Shown in pieces: positions 14,760 through 22,382 of a DNA stretch of 27,324 bases. Origin of the DNA: an uncultured Clostridia bacterium. GTDB taxonomy: Bacteria > Bacillota > Clostridia > TANB77 > CAG-508. Position 1 is the stretch's first letter. Each line of letters starts with the position of its first letter. The stretch is taken from NCBI GenBank assembly GCA_948745425.1, contig CAPZDM010000017.1, positions 1-27,324 of the forward strand, read 5' to 3'. The position numbers were made by a program, and so were the translations under genes. Under the pieces are notes generated by a model. It was not told where the DNA came from, did no database searches, and was given only the letters and a program-made list of their open reading frames with translations.

Positions 14760-15650
14760 ATGTTTTGGAATAGAAGAAAATCTGGCATAGTAAACGTAAA
14801 AATGGTAATAACTGAAGAAAAAATATTATCAAACATCGGAAAAGTGCAAAAACTAATTGACCCAAGCAGTAAAAAAACAATTATCCAATTAGATGATGAT
14901 ACATATTTCAAAGATTTAATAGAATCAATAAAAATGTACTTAGTTGAATATCCAAATAAAAAGACTTTCCCAGAATCAGTATATACTGCTGCATATGGGT
15001 TAGTAGAATATGCTACAAATCAATTTGAACAAAATACAAAACAAATAGAAGAATTAATACGTCAAAGAGAAACAAATATTATGGCTTCAACAAATTTAAG
15101 AGAAATATTAAATAATATACAAGAAAATGGAGAAGACTGGGGAAAATATATAGAAAAATCAGAAGAACAATTTGGAGAAGATATAATTTCTGCATTAAAT
15201 ATAATAAGTAAAGCAACTAATAAAGAAACTGATGAATATAATGCAGCAGTCAGATTAGTAAAAGCAAGAATAAGTAACTTAGAAACAAATCTTCATATTG
15301 AAATAGATATGGAAAGAATAGAAGATAGATCAAAAGCATTAAGTTATATAGGATTAGAAGTAGCAGAAGCATTAAAAGAAATACCAGCACCAGAAGTAAC
15401 AACAGTAGCAACAGAAAATGCACAACAAGTAGCAACAGAAGAAATAGCAGTAAATCAAAATGTTCAAACAGTAGGAACAACAGAACAAACTATGGAAGAA
15501 GCACAATACATAGAAGAAACACAAGTACAAGCAAAGAAATCTTTCTGGCAGAAATTTAAACAAAGTAAAATAGGAAAAGTAATGACAGCAGTATTTAGAA
15601 TAAGAATTGTTATGGTGGATAATGCATTACCTGAAGGACGAGGCGAATAG
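14760..15650 (+). CDS. Unrecognised 296-residue helical protein with acidic linker and basic tail
   Basis: I do not recognise this protein. Residues 1-208 are mostly charged helix with scattered hydrophobics, probably a helical bundle or coiled coil (for example around 85-120 and 160-205). Residues 209-258 are a low-complexity Thr/Val/Ala/Glu/Gln linker in which VATE recurs. Residues 259-284 are basic and amphipathic (KKSFWQKFKQ onward) and could touch a membrane or nucleic acid. No signal peptide or transmembrane helix is clear. The ribosome site AAAGGAGG (14742-14749) is ten bases before ATG 14760 and only one base before ATG 14751, so 14760 is preferred. It is a single gene with a promoter preceded by three 11-bp repeats and is followed by the composite GGGGC element. 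Confidence 0.8.
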   Translation: MFWNRRKSGIVNVKMVITEEKILSNIGKVQKLIDPSSKKTIIQLDDDTYFKDLIESIKMYLVEYPNKKTFPESVYTAAYGLVEYATNQFEQNTKQIEELIRQRETNIMASTNLREILNNIQENGEDWGKYIEKSEEQFGEDIISALNIISKATNKETDEYNAAVRLVKARISNLETNLHIEIDMERIEDRSKALSYIGLEVAEALKEIPAPEVTTVATENAQQVATEEIAVNQNVQTVGTTEQTMEEAQYIEETQVQAKKSFWQKFKQSKIGKVMTAVFRIRIVMVDNALPEGRGE

Positions 15651-15655
15651 AAATG

Positions 15656-15781
15656 TAGGGGCACCGTTTGTGGGGATACCTACGATAAATTTGGCAAAGC
15701 GTGTAAAATTTGCATAGCAAATTTTACTCGTTTTACAAATTTAACTGGGCTCGAAGAGAACAGTGACACCACTGTGCCCTA
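15656..15781 (+). repeat. Composite GGGGC element with long internal hairpin (MITE-like or structured RNA)
   Basis: TAGGGGCAC (15656-15664) and GTGCCCTA (15774-15781) are imperfect inverted ends of a 126-bp element. Inside, GTAAAATTTGC (15703-15713) pairs perfectly with GCAAATTTTAC (15717-15727). The stem continues outward through CG/CG, AAA/TTT and TAAATTTG (15686-15693) with CAAATTTA (15736-15743), about 24 bp with three small interruptions. CAGTG (15761-15765) also pairs with CACTG (15770-15774). No reading frame of note is present. It looks like a non-autonomous mobile element of the same family as the short hairpins, or a structured 3' region; no transposase is nearby. Confidence 0.6.
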
Positions 15782-15813
15782 TTTAAAAAAATAAAAAAAT
15801 TACAAAAAAAGTA

Positions 15814-15842
15814 TTGACAAAATATTAATTAACCATTATAAT
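15814..15842 (+). promoter_or_regulatory. Consensus promoter of the tRNA operon
   Basis: Perfect TTGACA (15814-15819) and perfect TATAAT (15837-15842) are separated by 17 bases, the ideal sigma-A layout and usual for stable RNA genes. The start would be near 15849, where the 5' arm of the inverted repeat flanking tRNA-Gly begins. Confidence 0.9.
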
Positions 15843-15849
15843 TAATAAC

Positions 15850-15956
<107 letters not shown>

Positions 15957-15971
15957 TAATTTTATAAACAT

Positions 15972-16048
15972 GCTCCTTTAGCTCAGTTGGTTAGAGCAAC
16001 CGGCTCATAACCGGTAGGTCCAAGGTTCGAGCCCTTGAAGGAGCACCA
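15972..16048 (+). tRNA. tRNA with CAT anticodon: elongator Met or lysidine Ile2
   Basis: The acceptor GCTCCTT (15972-15978) pairs with AAGGAGC (16038-16044), the discriminator is A, and CCA is encoded (16046-16048). The anticodon stem ACCGG/CCGGT closes the loop CTCATAA. It is not the initiator: there is no 1-72 mismatch and no GGG/CCC anticodon stem. CAT could read AUG, or AUA if TilS converts the C to lysidine. The body (TTTAGCTCAGTTGGTTAGAGCA and GGCTCATAACC segments) resembles Bacillus tRNA-Ile2, but related Met tRNAs share these features. Confidence 0.93.
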
Positions 16049-16057
16049 AAGAGTCTA

Positions 16058-16095
16058 CCCCCTGTATATATCGTTTGATATGTGCAGGGGGATTT
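16058..16095 (+). terminator. Terminator of the tRNA operon
   Basis: CCCCCTG (16058-16064) pairs with CAGGGGG (16085-16091), and the stem continues inward through 16065-16072 with 16077-16084, including G-U pairs, to the loop GTTT: 15 bp in total. Only ATTTC follows, so the T-run is short, but the stem is very stable. Confidence 0.75.
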
Positions 16096-16114
16096 CAATT
16101 ATACACGCATTATC

Positions 16115-16143
16115 TTGACAAAGGCAACATATTAGAATATAAT
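16115..16143 (+). promoter_or_regulatory. Consensus promoter of the ABC transporter gene
   Basis: Perfect TTGACA (16115-16120) and perfect TATAAT (16138-16143) are 17 bases apart; the start is near 16149, with a 45-base leader. Such a strong promoter suggests substantial basal expression unless a repressor binds; no clear operator palindrome is seen. Confidence 0.88.
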
Positions 16144-16193
16144 GCACTAAGAAATTAAGGGGAAAAATATAAAGAAAGAAGGAAATAAAAACA

Positions 16194-18767
16194 ATGCTAG
16201 AATTAAAGAAAATTACTAAATTGTATCCATCAGGAGTAGAAGCATTAAAAGGGATTGATATAAAATTTAGAAAATCAGAGTTTGTATCAATACTTGGTCA
16301 AAGTGGTTGTGGAAAAACTACTCTTTTAAATATTATTGGTGGATTGGACAGATATACAAGTGGAGATTTAGTAATAAATGGTAAATCTACAAAAGAATTT
16401 AAAGACAAAGACTGGGATGCATATAGAAATTACTCAATAGGTTTTGTATTTCAAAGCTATAATTTAATACCACATCAAAGTGTATTATCAAATGTAGAAC
16501 TTGCACTTACGTTATCTGGAGTATCTAAAAATGAGAGAAGAAAAAGAGCAGTAAAAGCACTTGAAGATGTTGGGCTAAAAGAACAAATAAACAAAAGACC
16601 AAATGAGCTATCAGGAGGCCAAATGCAGAGAGTTGCTATTGCAAGAGCCTTAGTAAATAATCCAGACATTATATTAGCAGACGAACCAACAGGAGCATTA
16701 GACACAAAAACCAGTGTTCAAATCATGGAAATCTTAAAAAAAATTTCAAAAGACAAATTAATAATAATGGTAACACATAATCCAGAACTAGCAGAAAAAT
16801 ACTCATCAAGAATAATAAAAGTACTAGATGGATTAGTAACAGACGATTCAAATCCGTATGATGGAAAAGACGAAGAAAAATTAACACCAAAAGAAGGAAA
16901 AACCTCTATGAGCTTTTTAACAGCTTTAGCATTAAGTTTAAACAATTTAATGACTAAAAAAGGAAGAACACTTTTAACTTCATTTGCAGGGAGCATAGGG
17001 ATAATTGGAATAGCATTAATATTATCACTATCAAATGGTGTTCAGAATTATATAACAAAGGTACAAGAAGATACCCTATCATCATATCCATTAGTAATAC
17101 AAGAATCAACTATAGATATTGCTAGTATGATGGAAAGTATGATGGGAATAAATGATGATGAAGATACAGAATATGATAAACAAAAGATATATTCTAAAAA
17201 TATTATAACTGATATGATGAGTACAGTATCAGCAAAGGTGCAAAATAATAATCTAGAAGAGTTAAAGCAATACCTTGATAACGAGGACACAAAAATAAAA
17301 GAAAATTCAAGTGCAATACAATATAAATATGATATACAACTTAATGTATATAAAGAAAACACAGAAGATGGAATTGTCCAAGTAAATCCGAGTACAGTTA
17401 TGGAAAAATTAGGAATGGGAAGTAGCAGTAGTGGTCAAATGGGAATGATGTCTAGTTTTTCTAGTACAGATGTATGGATGGAAATGTTAGATAATCAAAA
17501 TTTATTAGAAACACAATATGATTTATTGGCAGGTAATTGGCCAAAGGCTTATAATGAAGTGGCATTAATAATTGGAGAAAATAATAAAATAAGTGATTAC
17601 ACATTATATTCATTAGGATTATTAAATCAAGATGAAATAGAAGAAAAAATGAAGAAAATAATGAATGGTGAAACAGTAGAAGAAAATGAAATTTCAGAAT
17701 ATGATTTTGAAGAAATCCTAAAAATGAAATTTAAACTTTTACTAAATACAGATTATTATACTAAAGAAAATGGAATTTGGGTAGATAAATCAACAAACAC
17801 TGATTACATGAAGGAAAAAATAGCAAATGCTGAAGACTTAAAAATTGTAAGTATCATTAGAAGAAATGAAGAAAGTGTAACTCAGGAAGATATTCCAGGA
17901 ATTATTGCATATAGAAGTGATTTAATAACACATTTAGCAAATAGAGTAAATGAAACAGACATAGTAAAAGAACAGAAAGAGAATAAAGAAAAAAATGTAT
18001 TTACAGGAATGGAATTTCAAGAAAGTTCATCATCAACATCATTTGATTACTCTAAATTAAGTCCAGAACAACAAAAATATTTATCAAGTTTATCAAAAGA
18101 AGAACTTGCAACATTAATGCAAAATTATGCTACAAATGCTGGTGTAAGTTATGAAGATAATTTAGTAAAATTGGGATCAGTAGACTTAAATATACCTATT
18201 GCAATTAATATTTATCCAAAAGATTTTGAATCTAAAGATATTATAGAAGATGCAATAGAAGAATATAATCAAAAACAAAAGGATAATGGCAAAGAAGAAA
18301 ATTCCATAACATATACAGATATTGTAGGAATTATGATGAATTCAGTATCAACAATTATAAATGTAATAAGTTATGTATTAATAGCATTTGTATCAATATC
18401 ATTAATAGTATCATCAATAATGATAGGAATAATAACATATATATCAGTATTAGAAAGAACAAAAGAAATAGGAATATTAAGAGCAATTGGTGCATCAAAG
18501 AAAGACATATCAAGAGTATTCAATGCAGAAACATTTATAGTAGGATTAGTAGCAGGATTATTAGGAATAGGAATAACATTATTACTATGTATACCAGCAA
18601 ACATAATAATAAAAGCAGTAGCAGGAATATCAGGAGTAGCATCATTACCAATAACAGGAGGAATCATCTTAGTAGTAATAAGTATGTTCCTAACCGTAAT
18701 AGCGGGATTAATACCATCTAAGTTGGCAGCAAAGAAGGATCCTGTTGAGGCATTACGAACAGAATAG
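16194..18767 (+). CDS. ABC transporter, ATPase fused to FtsX/MacB-type permease
   Basis: An 857-residue single-chain ABC protein of the MacB/LolCDE-like type, probably an exporter or mechanotransmitter. The ATPase domain (1 to about 225) has the Walker A GQSGCGKT (35-42), the signature LSGGQ (139-143) and the Walker B LADEPTGALD (Asp163, Glu164). One membrane helix follows (about 257-280), then a large extracytoplasmic domain (about 285-715) with a Ser/Gly/Met-rich stretch. Three C-terminal helices (about 720-750, 779-806, 820-843) make an FtsX domain with the usual ERTKEIGILRAIGASK coupling segment. One such chain would dimerise to make a transporter. ATG 16194 is preceded by GAAGGAA at 16178-16184. 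No dedicated periplasmic partner or two-component system adjoins it, so the cargo (peptide, lipoprotein or antibiotic) is unknown. Confidence 0.93.
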   Translation: MLELKKITKLYPSGVEALKGIDIKFRKSEFVSILGQSGCGKTTLLNIIGGLDRYTSGDLVINGKSTKEFKDKDWDAYRNYSIGFVFQSYNLIPHQSVLSNVELALTLSGVSKNERRKRAVKALEDVGLKEQINKRPNELSGGQMQRVAIARALVNNPDIILADEPTGALDTKTSVQIMEILKKISKDKLIIMVTHNPELAEKYSSRIIKVLDGLVTDDSNPYDGKDEEKLTPKEGKTSMSFLTALALSLNNLMTKKGRTLLTSFAGSIGIIGIALILSLSNGVQNYITKVQEDTLSSYPLVIQESTIDIASMMESMMGINDDEDTEYDKQKIYSKNIITDMMSTVSAKVQNNNLEELKQYLDNEDTKIKENSSAIQYKYDIQLNVYKENTEDGIVQVNPSTVMEKLGMGSSSSGQMGMMSSFSSTDVWMEMLDNQNLLETQYDLLAGNWPKAYNEVALIIGENNKISDYTLYSLGLLNQDEIEEKMKKIMNGETVEENEISEYDFEEILKMKFKLLLNTDYYTKENGIWVDKSTNTDYMKEKIANAEDLKIVSIIRRNEESVTQEDIPGIIAYRSDLITHLANRVNETDIVKEQKENKEKNVFTGMEFQESSSSTSFDYSKLSPEQQKYLSSLSKEELATLMQNYATNAGVSYEDNLVKLGSVDLNIPIAINIYPKDFESKDIIEDAIEEYNQKQKDNGKEENSITYTDIVGIMMNSVSTIINVISYVLIAFVSISLIVSSIMIGIITYISVLERTKEIGILRAIGASKKDISRVFNAETFIVGLVAGLLGIGITLLLCIPANIIIKAVAGISGVASLPITGGIILVVISMFLTVIAGLIPSKLAAKKDPVEALRTE

Positions 18768-18771
18768 AAAT

Positions 18772-18797
18772 GGGGGCACGGTACACCAACGTGCCCT
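18772..18797 (+). repeat. GGGGC-hairpin repeat after the ABC gene
   Basis: GGGCACG (18774-18780) pairs perfectly with CGTGCCC (18790-18796) around a nine-base loop; one G-U can be added. It starts four bases after the TAG stop. The 11 bases GAATAGAAATG that include the stop (18762-18772) are identical to those before the element at 15656. No T-run follows. Confidence 0.7.
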
Positions 18798-18834
18798 TAA
18801 ATAAAAAATATTCAACTGTAGGAAATACGATATG

Positions 18835-18856
18835 TAGGGGCGATTATTAATCGCCC
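18835..18856 (+). repeat. GGGGC-hairpin repeat, near-identical copy upstream of topB
   Basis: GGGCGATT (18838-18845) pairs perfectly with AATCGCCC (18849-18856) around ATT. TAGGGGC through GCCCA matches the copy at 5921 with one loop change. It is the second element in the same gap, 38 bases after the one at 18772-18797. ACTCTCC follows rather than a T-run, so here it is unlikely to terminate. Confidence 0.75.
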
Positions 18857-18894
18857 ACTCTCCAAAGAATTCTAAATGGAAAGGAACAACAAAC

Positions 18895-20817
18895 ATGCCA
18901 AAAAAGATACTAATAACAGAAAAACCATCAGTAGCAATGGAATTTGCAAAAGTATTAAAAATAAATGGAGCAAGAAAAGATGGATATTTAGAATCAGAGG
19001 AATGGATAATAACATGGTGTGTAGGGCATTTAGTAACAATGTCATACCCTGAAAAATATGATGAAAATCTTAAATTCTGGAGACTAGACACACTACCATT
19101 CATACCAAAAGACTTTAAATATGAAATAATAGAAAACGTGAAAAAACAATTTAATATAATAAAAGGACTATTATCAAGACCAGATGTAGACTCTGTATAT
19201 GTATCAACTGACTCAGGGCGAGAAGGAGAATATATATACAGATTAGTTGAGCAAGAGTCAGGCATTAAATTGCCAAATAGAAGAAGGGTATGGATAGACT
19301 CTCAAACAGAAGAAGAAATAAAAAGAGGAATAAGTGAAGCAAAAGATCTATCAGAATATGATAGCCTGTCAGATGCGGCATATCTAAGAGCAAAAGAAGA
19401 TTATTTAATAGGAATAAACTTTTCAAGGCTACTCTCAATAATATATGGAAGAAGGATAGCAAAAGAATTAAATGAAGAAAAAATTTCAATATCAGTAGGA
19501 CGTGTAATGACCTGTGTATTAGGAATGATAGTATCTAGAGAAAGAGAAATAAGAAACTTTGTAAAAGTTCCATATTATAAAATAATCGGTAAGTTTGGAG
19601 AAAGTGAAGAAAATTCATTTAATGCAGAATGGAAAGTTACAGAAAACTCAAAAGTATATAACTCTCTAAAACTTTATAATGAAAATGGTTTCAAAAAAGA
19701 AAATGATGCAAAAGACTTTATAATTTCTTTAAAAGATAAAGAGGTAATAGTAAAAGAAGTAAAAAAATCAAAAACAAAAGAAAATGCACCATTATTATTT
19801 AACCTTGCAGAAATCCAAAATGAATGTACTAAAAGATTTAAAATAAAGCCAGATGAAACATTAGAAATAGTACAAAATTTATATGAGAAAAAATTAGTTA
19901 CATATCCAAGAACAGATGCTAGGGTTTTATCAACAGCAGTCGCAAAAGTAATAAAAACAAATTTAAATGGAATTGCAAGAGGGTATAAAGATGAGGAAAT
20001 TCAAGGGTATATAAAGAAAATGATAGAAGAAAGATACTCTACAGATTTAACAAAAACTAAATATGTAAATGACAGTAAAATAACAGATCATTATGCTTTA
20101 ACTCCAACAGGACAAGGATATGAAAATTATGAAAAGCTACCAGAACTTCAAAAAAGAGTATATAAAATAATAGTAAAAAGATTTTTAGCTATATTTTTTC
20201 CACCAGCAGAATTTAATAAAATATCTGTAACTATAAATGTAGAAAACGAGCAATTTACAGCATCAGGTAAAGTGTGCACAAAAATAGGATACTTAGAAGT
20301 ATTAAAAAATAAAGATACATCAGAAGAAGAAAAAAGTGAAAACAAGGACAACTTAGAAATTTTAAATACTCTAAGAAAAGGACAGAAAATTAATATATTA
20401 AATTATGAAATAAAGGAAGCACAAACAAATCCACCACCACGATATAATTCTGGTTCTATAATTTTAGCAATGGAAAATGCAGGAAAACTAATAGAAGATG
20501 AAGAACTACGTGAACAAATAAAGGGAGCAGGAATAGGAACAAGTGCAACAAGAGCAGAAATAATGAAAAAATTAGAAAAGATAAAATATATAGCCATAAA
20601 TAATAAAACACAAATAATAACACCAACATCTAAAGGAGAAGCAATATATGATGTAGTAAATACTGCAATGCCAGATATGCTAAATCCAAAATTAACTGCA
20701 AGTTGGGAAAAAGGTTTAGATATGGTAGCAAAAAAGCAAATAAACGCAGATGAATTTATGGAGAAGTTAGATAATTATATAAAATCAAAATTTAATAAAC
20801 TAATTGTAAAAATGTAA
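18895..20817 (+). CDS. topB: DNA topoisomerase III (type IA)
   Basis: Relaxes and decatenates DNA by single-strand passage. It has 640 residues. The Toprim domain (1 to about 150) carries Glu9 in ITEKPSVA and TDSGREGE (Asp106 to Glu112); Gly replaces the second Asp, which is usual for Bacillota TopB. The catalytic tyrosine is Tyr337 in TYPRTD, followed by SKITDHYALTPTG and GIGTSATRAEIM, both typical of type IA enzymes. The protein ends soon after the core and has no C-terminal zinc-finger or tail domains, so it is shorter than the Bacillus enzyme. ATG 18895 follows GAAAGGA at 18879-18885. No good promoter is seen in the gap, so it may be read from the ABC gene through the weak hairpins. A strong terminator follows. 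Confidence 0.96.
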   Translation: MPKKILITEKPSVAMEFAKVLKINGARKDGYLESEEWIITWCVGHLVTMSYPEKYDENLKFWRLDTLPFIPKDFKYEIIENVKKQFNIIKGLLSRPDVDSVYVSTDSGREGEYIYRLVEQESGIKLPNRRRVWIDSQTEEEIKRGISEAKDLSEYDSLSDAAYLRAKEDYLIGINFSRLLSIIYGRRIAKELNEEKISISVGRVMTCVLGMIVSREREIRNFVKVPYYKIIGKFGESEENSFNAEWKVTENSKVYNSLKLYNENGFKKENDAKDFIISLKDKEVIVKEVKKSKTKENAPLLFNLAEIQNECTKRFKIKPDETLEIVQNLYEKKLVTYPRTDARVLSTAVAKVIKTNLNGIARGYKDEEIQGYIKKMIEERYSTDLTKTKYVNDSKITDHYALTPTGQGYENYEKLPELQKRVYKIIVKRFLAIFFPPAEFNKISVTINVENEQFTASGKVCTKIGYLEVLKNKDTSEEEKSENKDNLEILNTLRKGQKINILNYEIKEAQTNPPPRYNSGSIILAMENAGKLIEDEELREQIKGAGIGTSATRAEIMKKLEKIKYIAINNKTQIITPTSKGEAIYDVVNTAMPDMLNPKLTASWEKGLDMVAKKQINADEFMEKLDNYIKSKFNKLIVKM

Positions 20818-20820
20818 TGC

Positions 20821-20858
20821 AAAACACAGAGACGAAGAAATTATGTCTCTGTGTTTTT
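20821..20858 (+). terminator. topB terminator
   Basis: The 13 bases from 20821 (AAAACACAGAGAC) pair perfectly with 20845-20857, with an 11-base loop. The stem ends in a run of five T residues (20854-20858). It starts three bases after the topB stop. It is unrelated in sequence to the GGGGC hairpins. Confidence 0.92.
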
Positions 20859-20871
20859 ACTGATAAACATA

Positions 20872-20900
20872 TTGCCTAAAATCATAATTTATGATAAAAT
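20872..20900 (+). promoter_or_regulatory. Promoter of the rdgB-murI-helicase cluster, extended -10
   Basis: TTGCCT (20872-20877) and TAAAAT (20895-20900) are 17 bases apart, and TGA directly before the -10 provides the extended TGn element. The start would be near 20907, with a leader of about 26 bases to rdgB. It follows the topB terminator cleanly. Confidence 0.75.
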
Positions 20901-20932
20901 ATTTACTTAATGAATGAGAAAGGGAAGAAAAA

Positions 20933-21535
20933 ATGAAAGTAATATTTGGAACAACAAATCAAGGAAAAATCGACCAAGTCAAAGGATTTATGGAATACAA
21001 AAAAATAGATATGGAATTTATTTCATTAAAAGACATAGGATTTAATGAAGACATCATAGAAAATGGAGAAACAATAGAAGAAAATTCTTTAATTAAAGCA
21101 AAAGCAATAAAAGAATTTTGTAATAAGAACAATATAAATGAAATAATAGTCACAGATGATGCAGGGCTTTTTGTTGATGCTTTAGACGGAAGACCAGGTG
21201 TACATACTGCAAGATATGCAGGAGACCATGCACCACAAATAGAGTGTATAAATAAATTATTAACAGAACTAAAAGATGTACCAGATGAAAAAAGAGGTGC
21301 AACATTTGCCTGTGTATTAACTGCAATTTTAAGAAATGGAGAAGTAGTCTCTTGTAGAGGAGAAACAAGAGGAAAAATTGTAAGAGTTCCAGGTACTATG
21401 GGAAAATTAACATATGGACCAGTATTAAAACCAGACGGATTGGAGAGAGTTATAAATGATTTAACAGAAGAAGAATTAGGATTAACACATAGAGATAAGG
21501 CATGGTCAGAATTGGTAAACAAGATTAAAAATTAA
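20933..21535 (+). CDS. rdgB: XTP/dITP diphosphatase (RdgB/HAM1 family)
   Basis: Hydrolyses non-canonical purine triphosphates (XTP, ITP, dITP) to monophosphates, keeping them out of nucleic acids. It has 200 residues, the normal length. The N-terminus GTTNQGKIDQVK, the catalytic region VTDDAGLFVDALDGRPGVHTARYAG (Asp75/Asp76) and THRDKAW (185-191, usually SHRGKA) identify the family. The usual substrate-loop motif FGYDP reads LTYGP here (159-163), with Gly in place of Asp, which could alter base selection or mark a sub-clade. ATG 20933 follows AAAGGGA at 20919-20925. It opens a cluster with murI (28 bases on) and the SNF2 helicase. Family assignment is firm; the exact specificity is less so. 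Confidence 0.92.
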   Translation: MKVIFGTTNQGKIDQVKGFMEYKKIDMEFISLKDIGFNEDIIENGETIEENSLIKAKAIKEFCNKNNINEIIVTDDAGLFVDALDGRPGVHTARYAGDHAPQIECINKLLTELKDVPDEKRGATFACVLTAILRNGEVVSCRGETRGKIVRVPGTMGKLTYGPVLKPDGLERVINDLTEEELGLTHRDKAWSELVNKIKN

Positions 21536-21563
21536 GACTATCTTAAGAAAGGATTATAGTTAT

Positions 21564-22361
21564 ATGGATAATAGAGCAATTGGAATGTTTGATTCTGGAA
21601 TTGGTGGAATTACAGTTCTAAAAGAAATAAAAAAGTTACTTCCAAATGAGAAGATCATATATTTAGGGGACACAAAAAGATTTCCATATGGTTCAAAATC
21701 AAAAGAAACTATAATCGAGATATCAAGGCAATGTGTTAAGTTTTTAATATCTAAAAATGTAAAATTAATTATAATAGCATGTGGAACTGCAACTAGTCAA
21801 AGTTTAGATATACTAAAAAAAGAGTTTAATATTCCAATAATAGGAATAATAGAGCCAACGGTAAAATATATAAAAGATAATATAAATAAGGAAAAAGAAA
21901 AAATAGGAGTAATTGCAACATCAGGAACAATAAAAAGTGGACAATGGGAGAAGAAAATAAAAGAAGAAGTAAAAAATGTTCAGGTAATAAATGAAGAAGC
22001 ACCACTATTAGCTACAATGGCAGAACAAGGTTGGATAAGTAACAAAGTAGCAGAATATACAATAAAAGAATATATGAAATGCTTTAAAAATATAGATAAG
22101 TTAATATTAGGATGTACACATTATCCTTTATTTGAAAAATTAATAAGAAAAGAACTAAAAAATAATACAGAAATAATTAATACGGGTACTAAACTAGCAG
22201 AGTTTTTAAGGAGATACATAGAAGACAATGATTTACAGAATAATGAAAAAACTAATGAATATAAAATACTATTAACAGATTTAGACAACAACTTTAATAA
22301 AATAGCAGAAAGATTATTAGAAGAGAATTTAACTACAAAAATAGAAAAAGCAGAAATATAA
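21564..22361 (+). CDS. murI: Glutamate racemase
   Basis: Makes D-glutamate for peptidoglycan from L-glutamate without a cofactor, using two cysteines. It has 265 residues, the usual length. Asp10-Ser11 are in FDSGIGG, then LGDTKRFPYG, the first catalytic Cys73 in ACGTATSQ, IATSGTIKSG, and the second catalytic Cys184 with His186 in GCTHYPLF. Both cysteines are present, so the enzyme should be active. ATG 21564 follows AAGAAAGGA at 21545-21553. It sits 28 bases after rdgB and 21 before the helicase gene, so the three are probably one transcript. rdgB next to murI is a known arrangement in several bacteria. Confidence 0.97.
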   Translation: MDNRAIGMFDSGIGGITVLKEIKKLLPNEKIIYLGDTKRFPYGSKSKETIIEISRQCVKFLISKNVKLIIIACGTATSQSLDILKKEFNIPIIGIIEPTVKYIKDNINKEKEKIGVIATSGTIKSGQWEKKIKEEVKNVQVINEEAPLLATMAEQGWISNKVAEYTIKEYMKCFKNIDKLILGCTHYPLFEKLIRKELKNNTEIINTGTKLAEFLRRYIEDNDLQNNEKTNEYKILLTDLDNNFNKIAERLLEENLTTKIEKAEI

Positions 22362-22382
22362 TAGCAAGAAAGGAATAAATAA

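Noticed and set aside
15824..15846. Eight-base inverted repeat ATTAATTA/TAATTAAT over the tRNA promoter as an operator
   Set aside because: It is pure A/T sequence in an AT-rich region and overlaps a consensus -10; chance is the simpler explanation.
19201..19230. Broken Toprim site in topB (Gly for the second Asp)
   Set aside because: TDxGREGE is the ordinary form in Bacillota topoisomerase III, so this is not a defect.
20959..21522. A 187-residue minus-strand frame covering rdgB
   Set aside because: It lies fully antisense to an intact RdgB homologue and lacks its own promoter, ribosome site or motifs.
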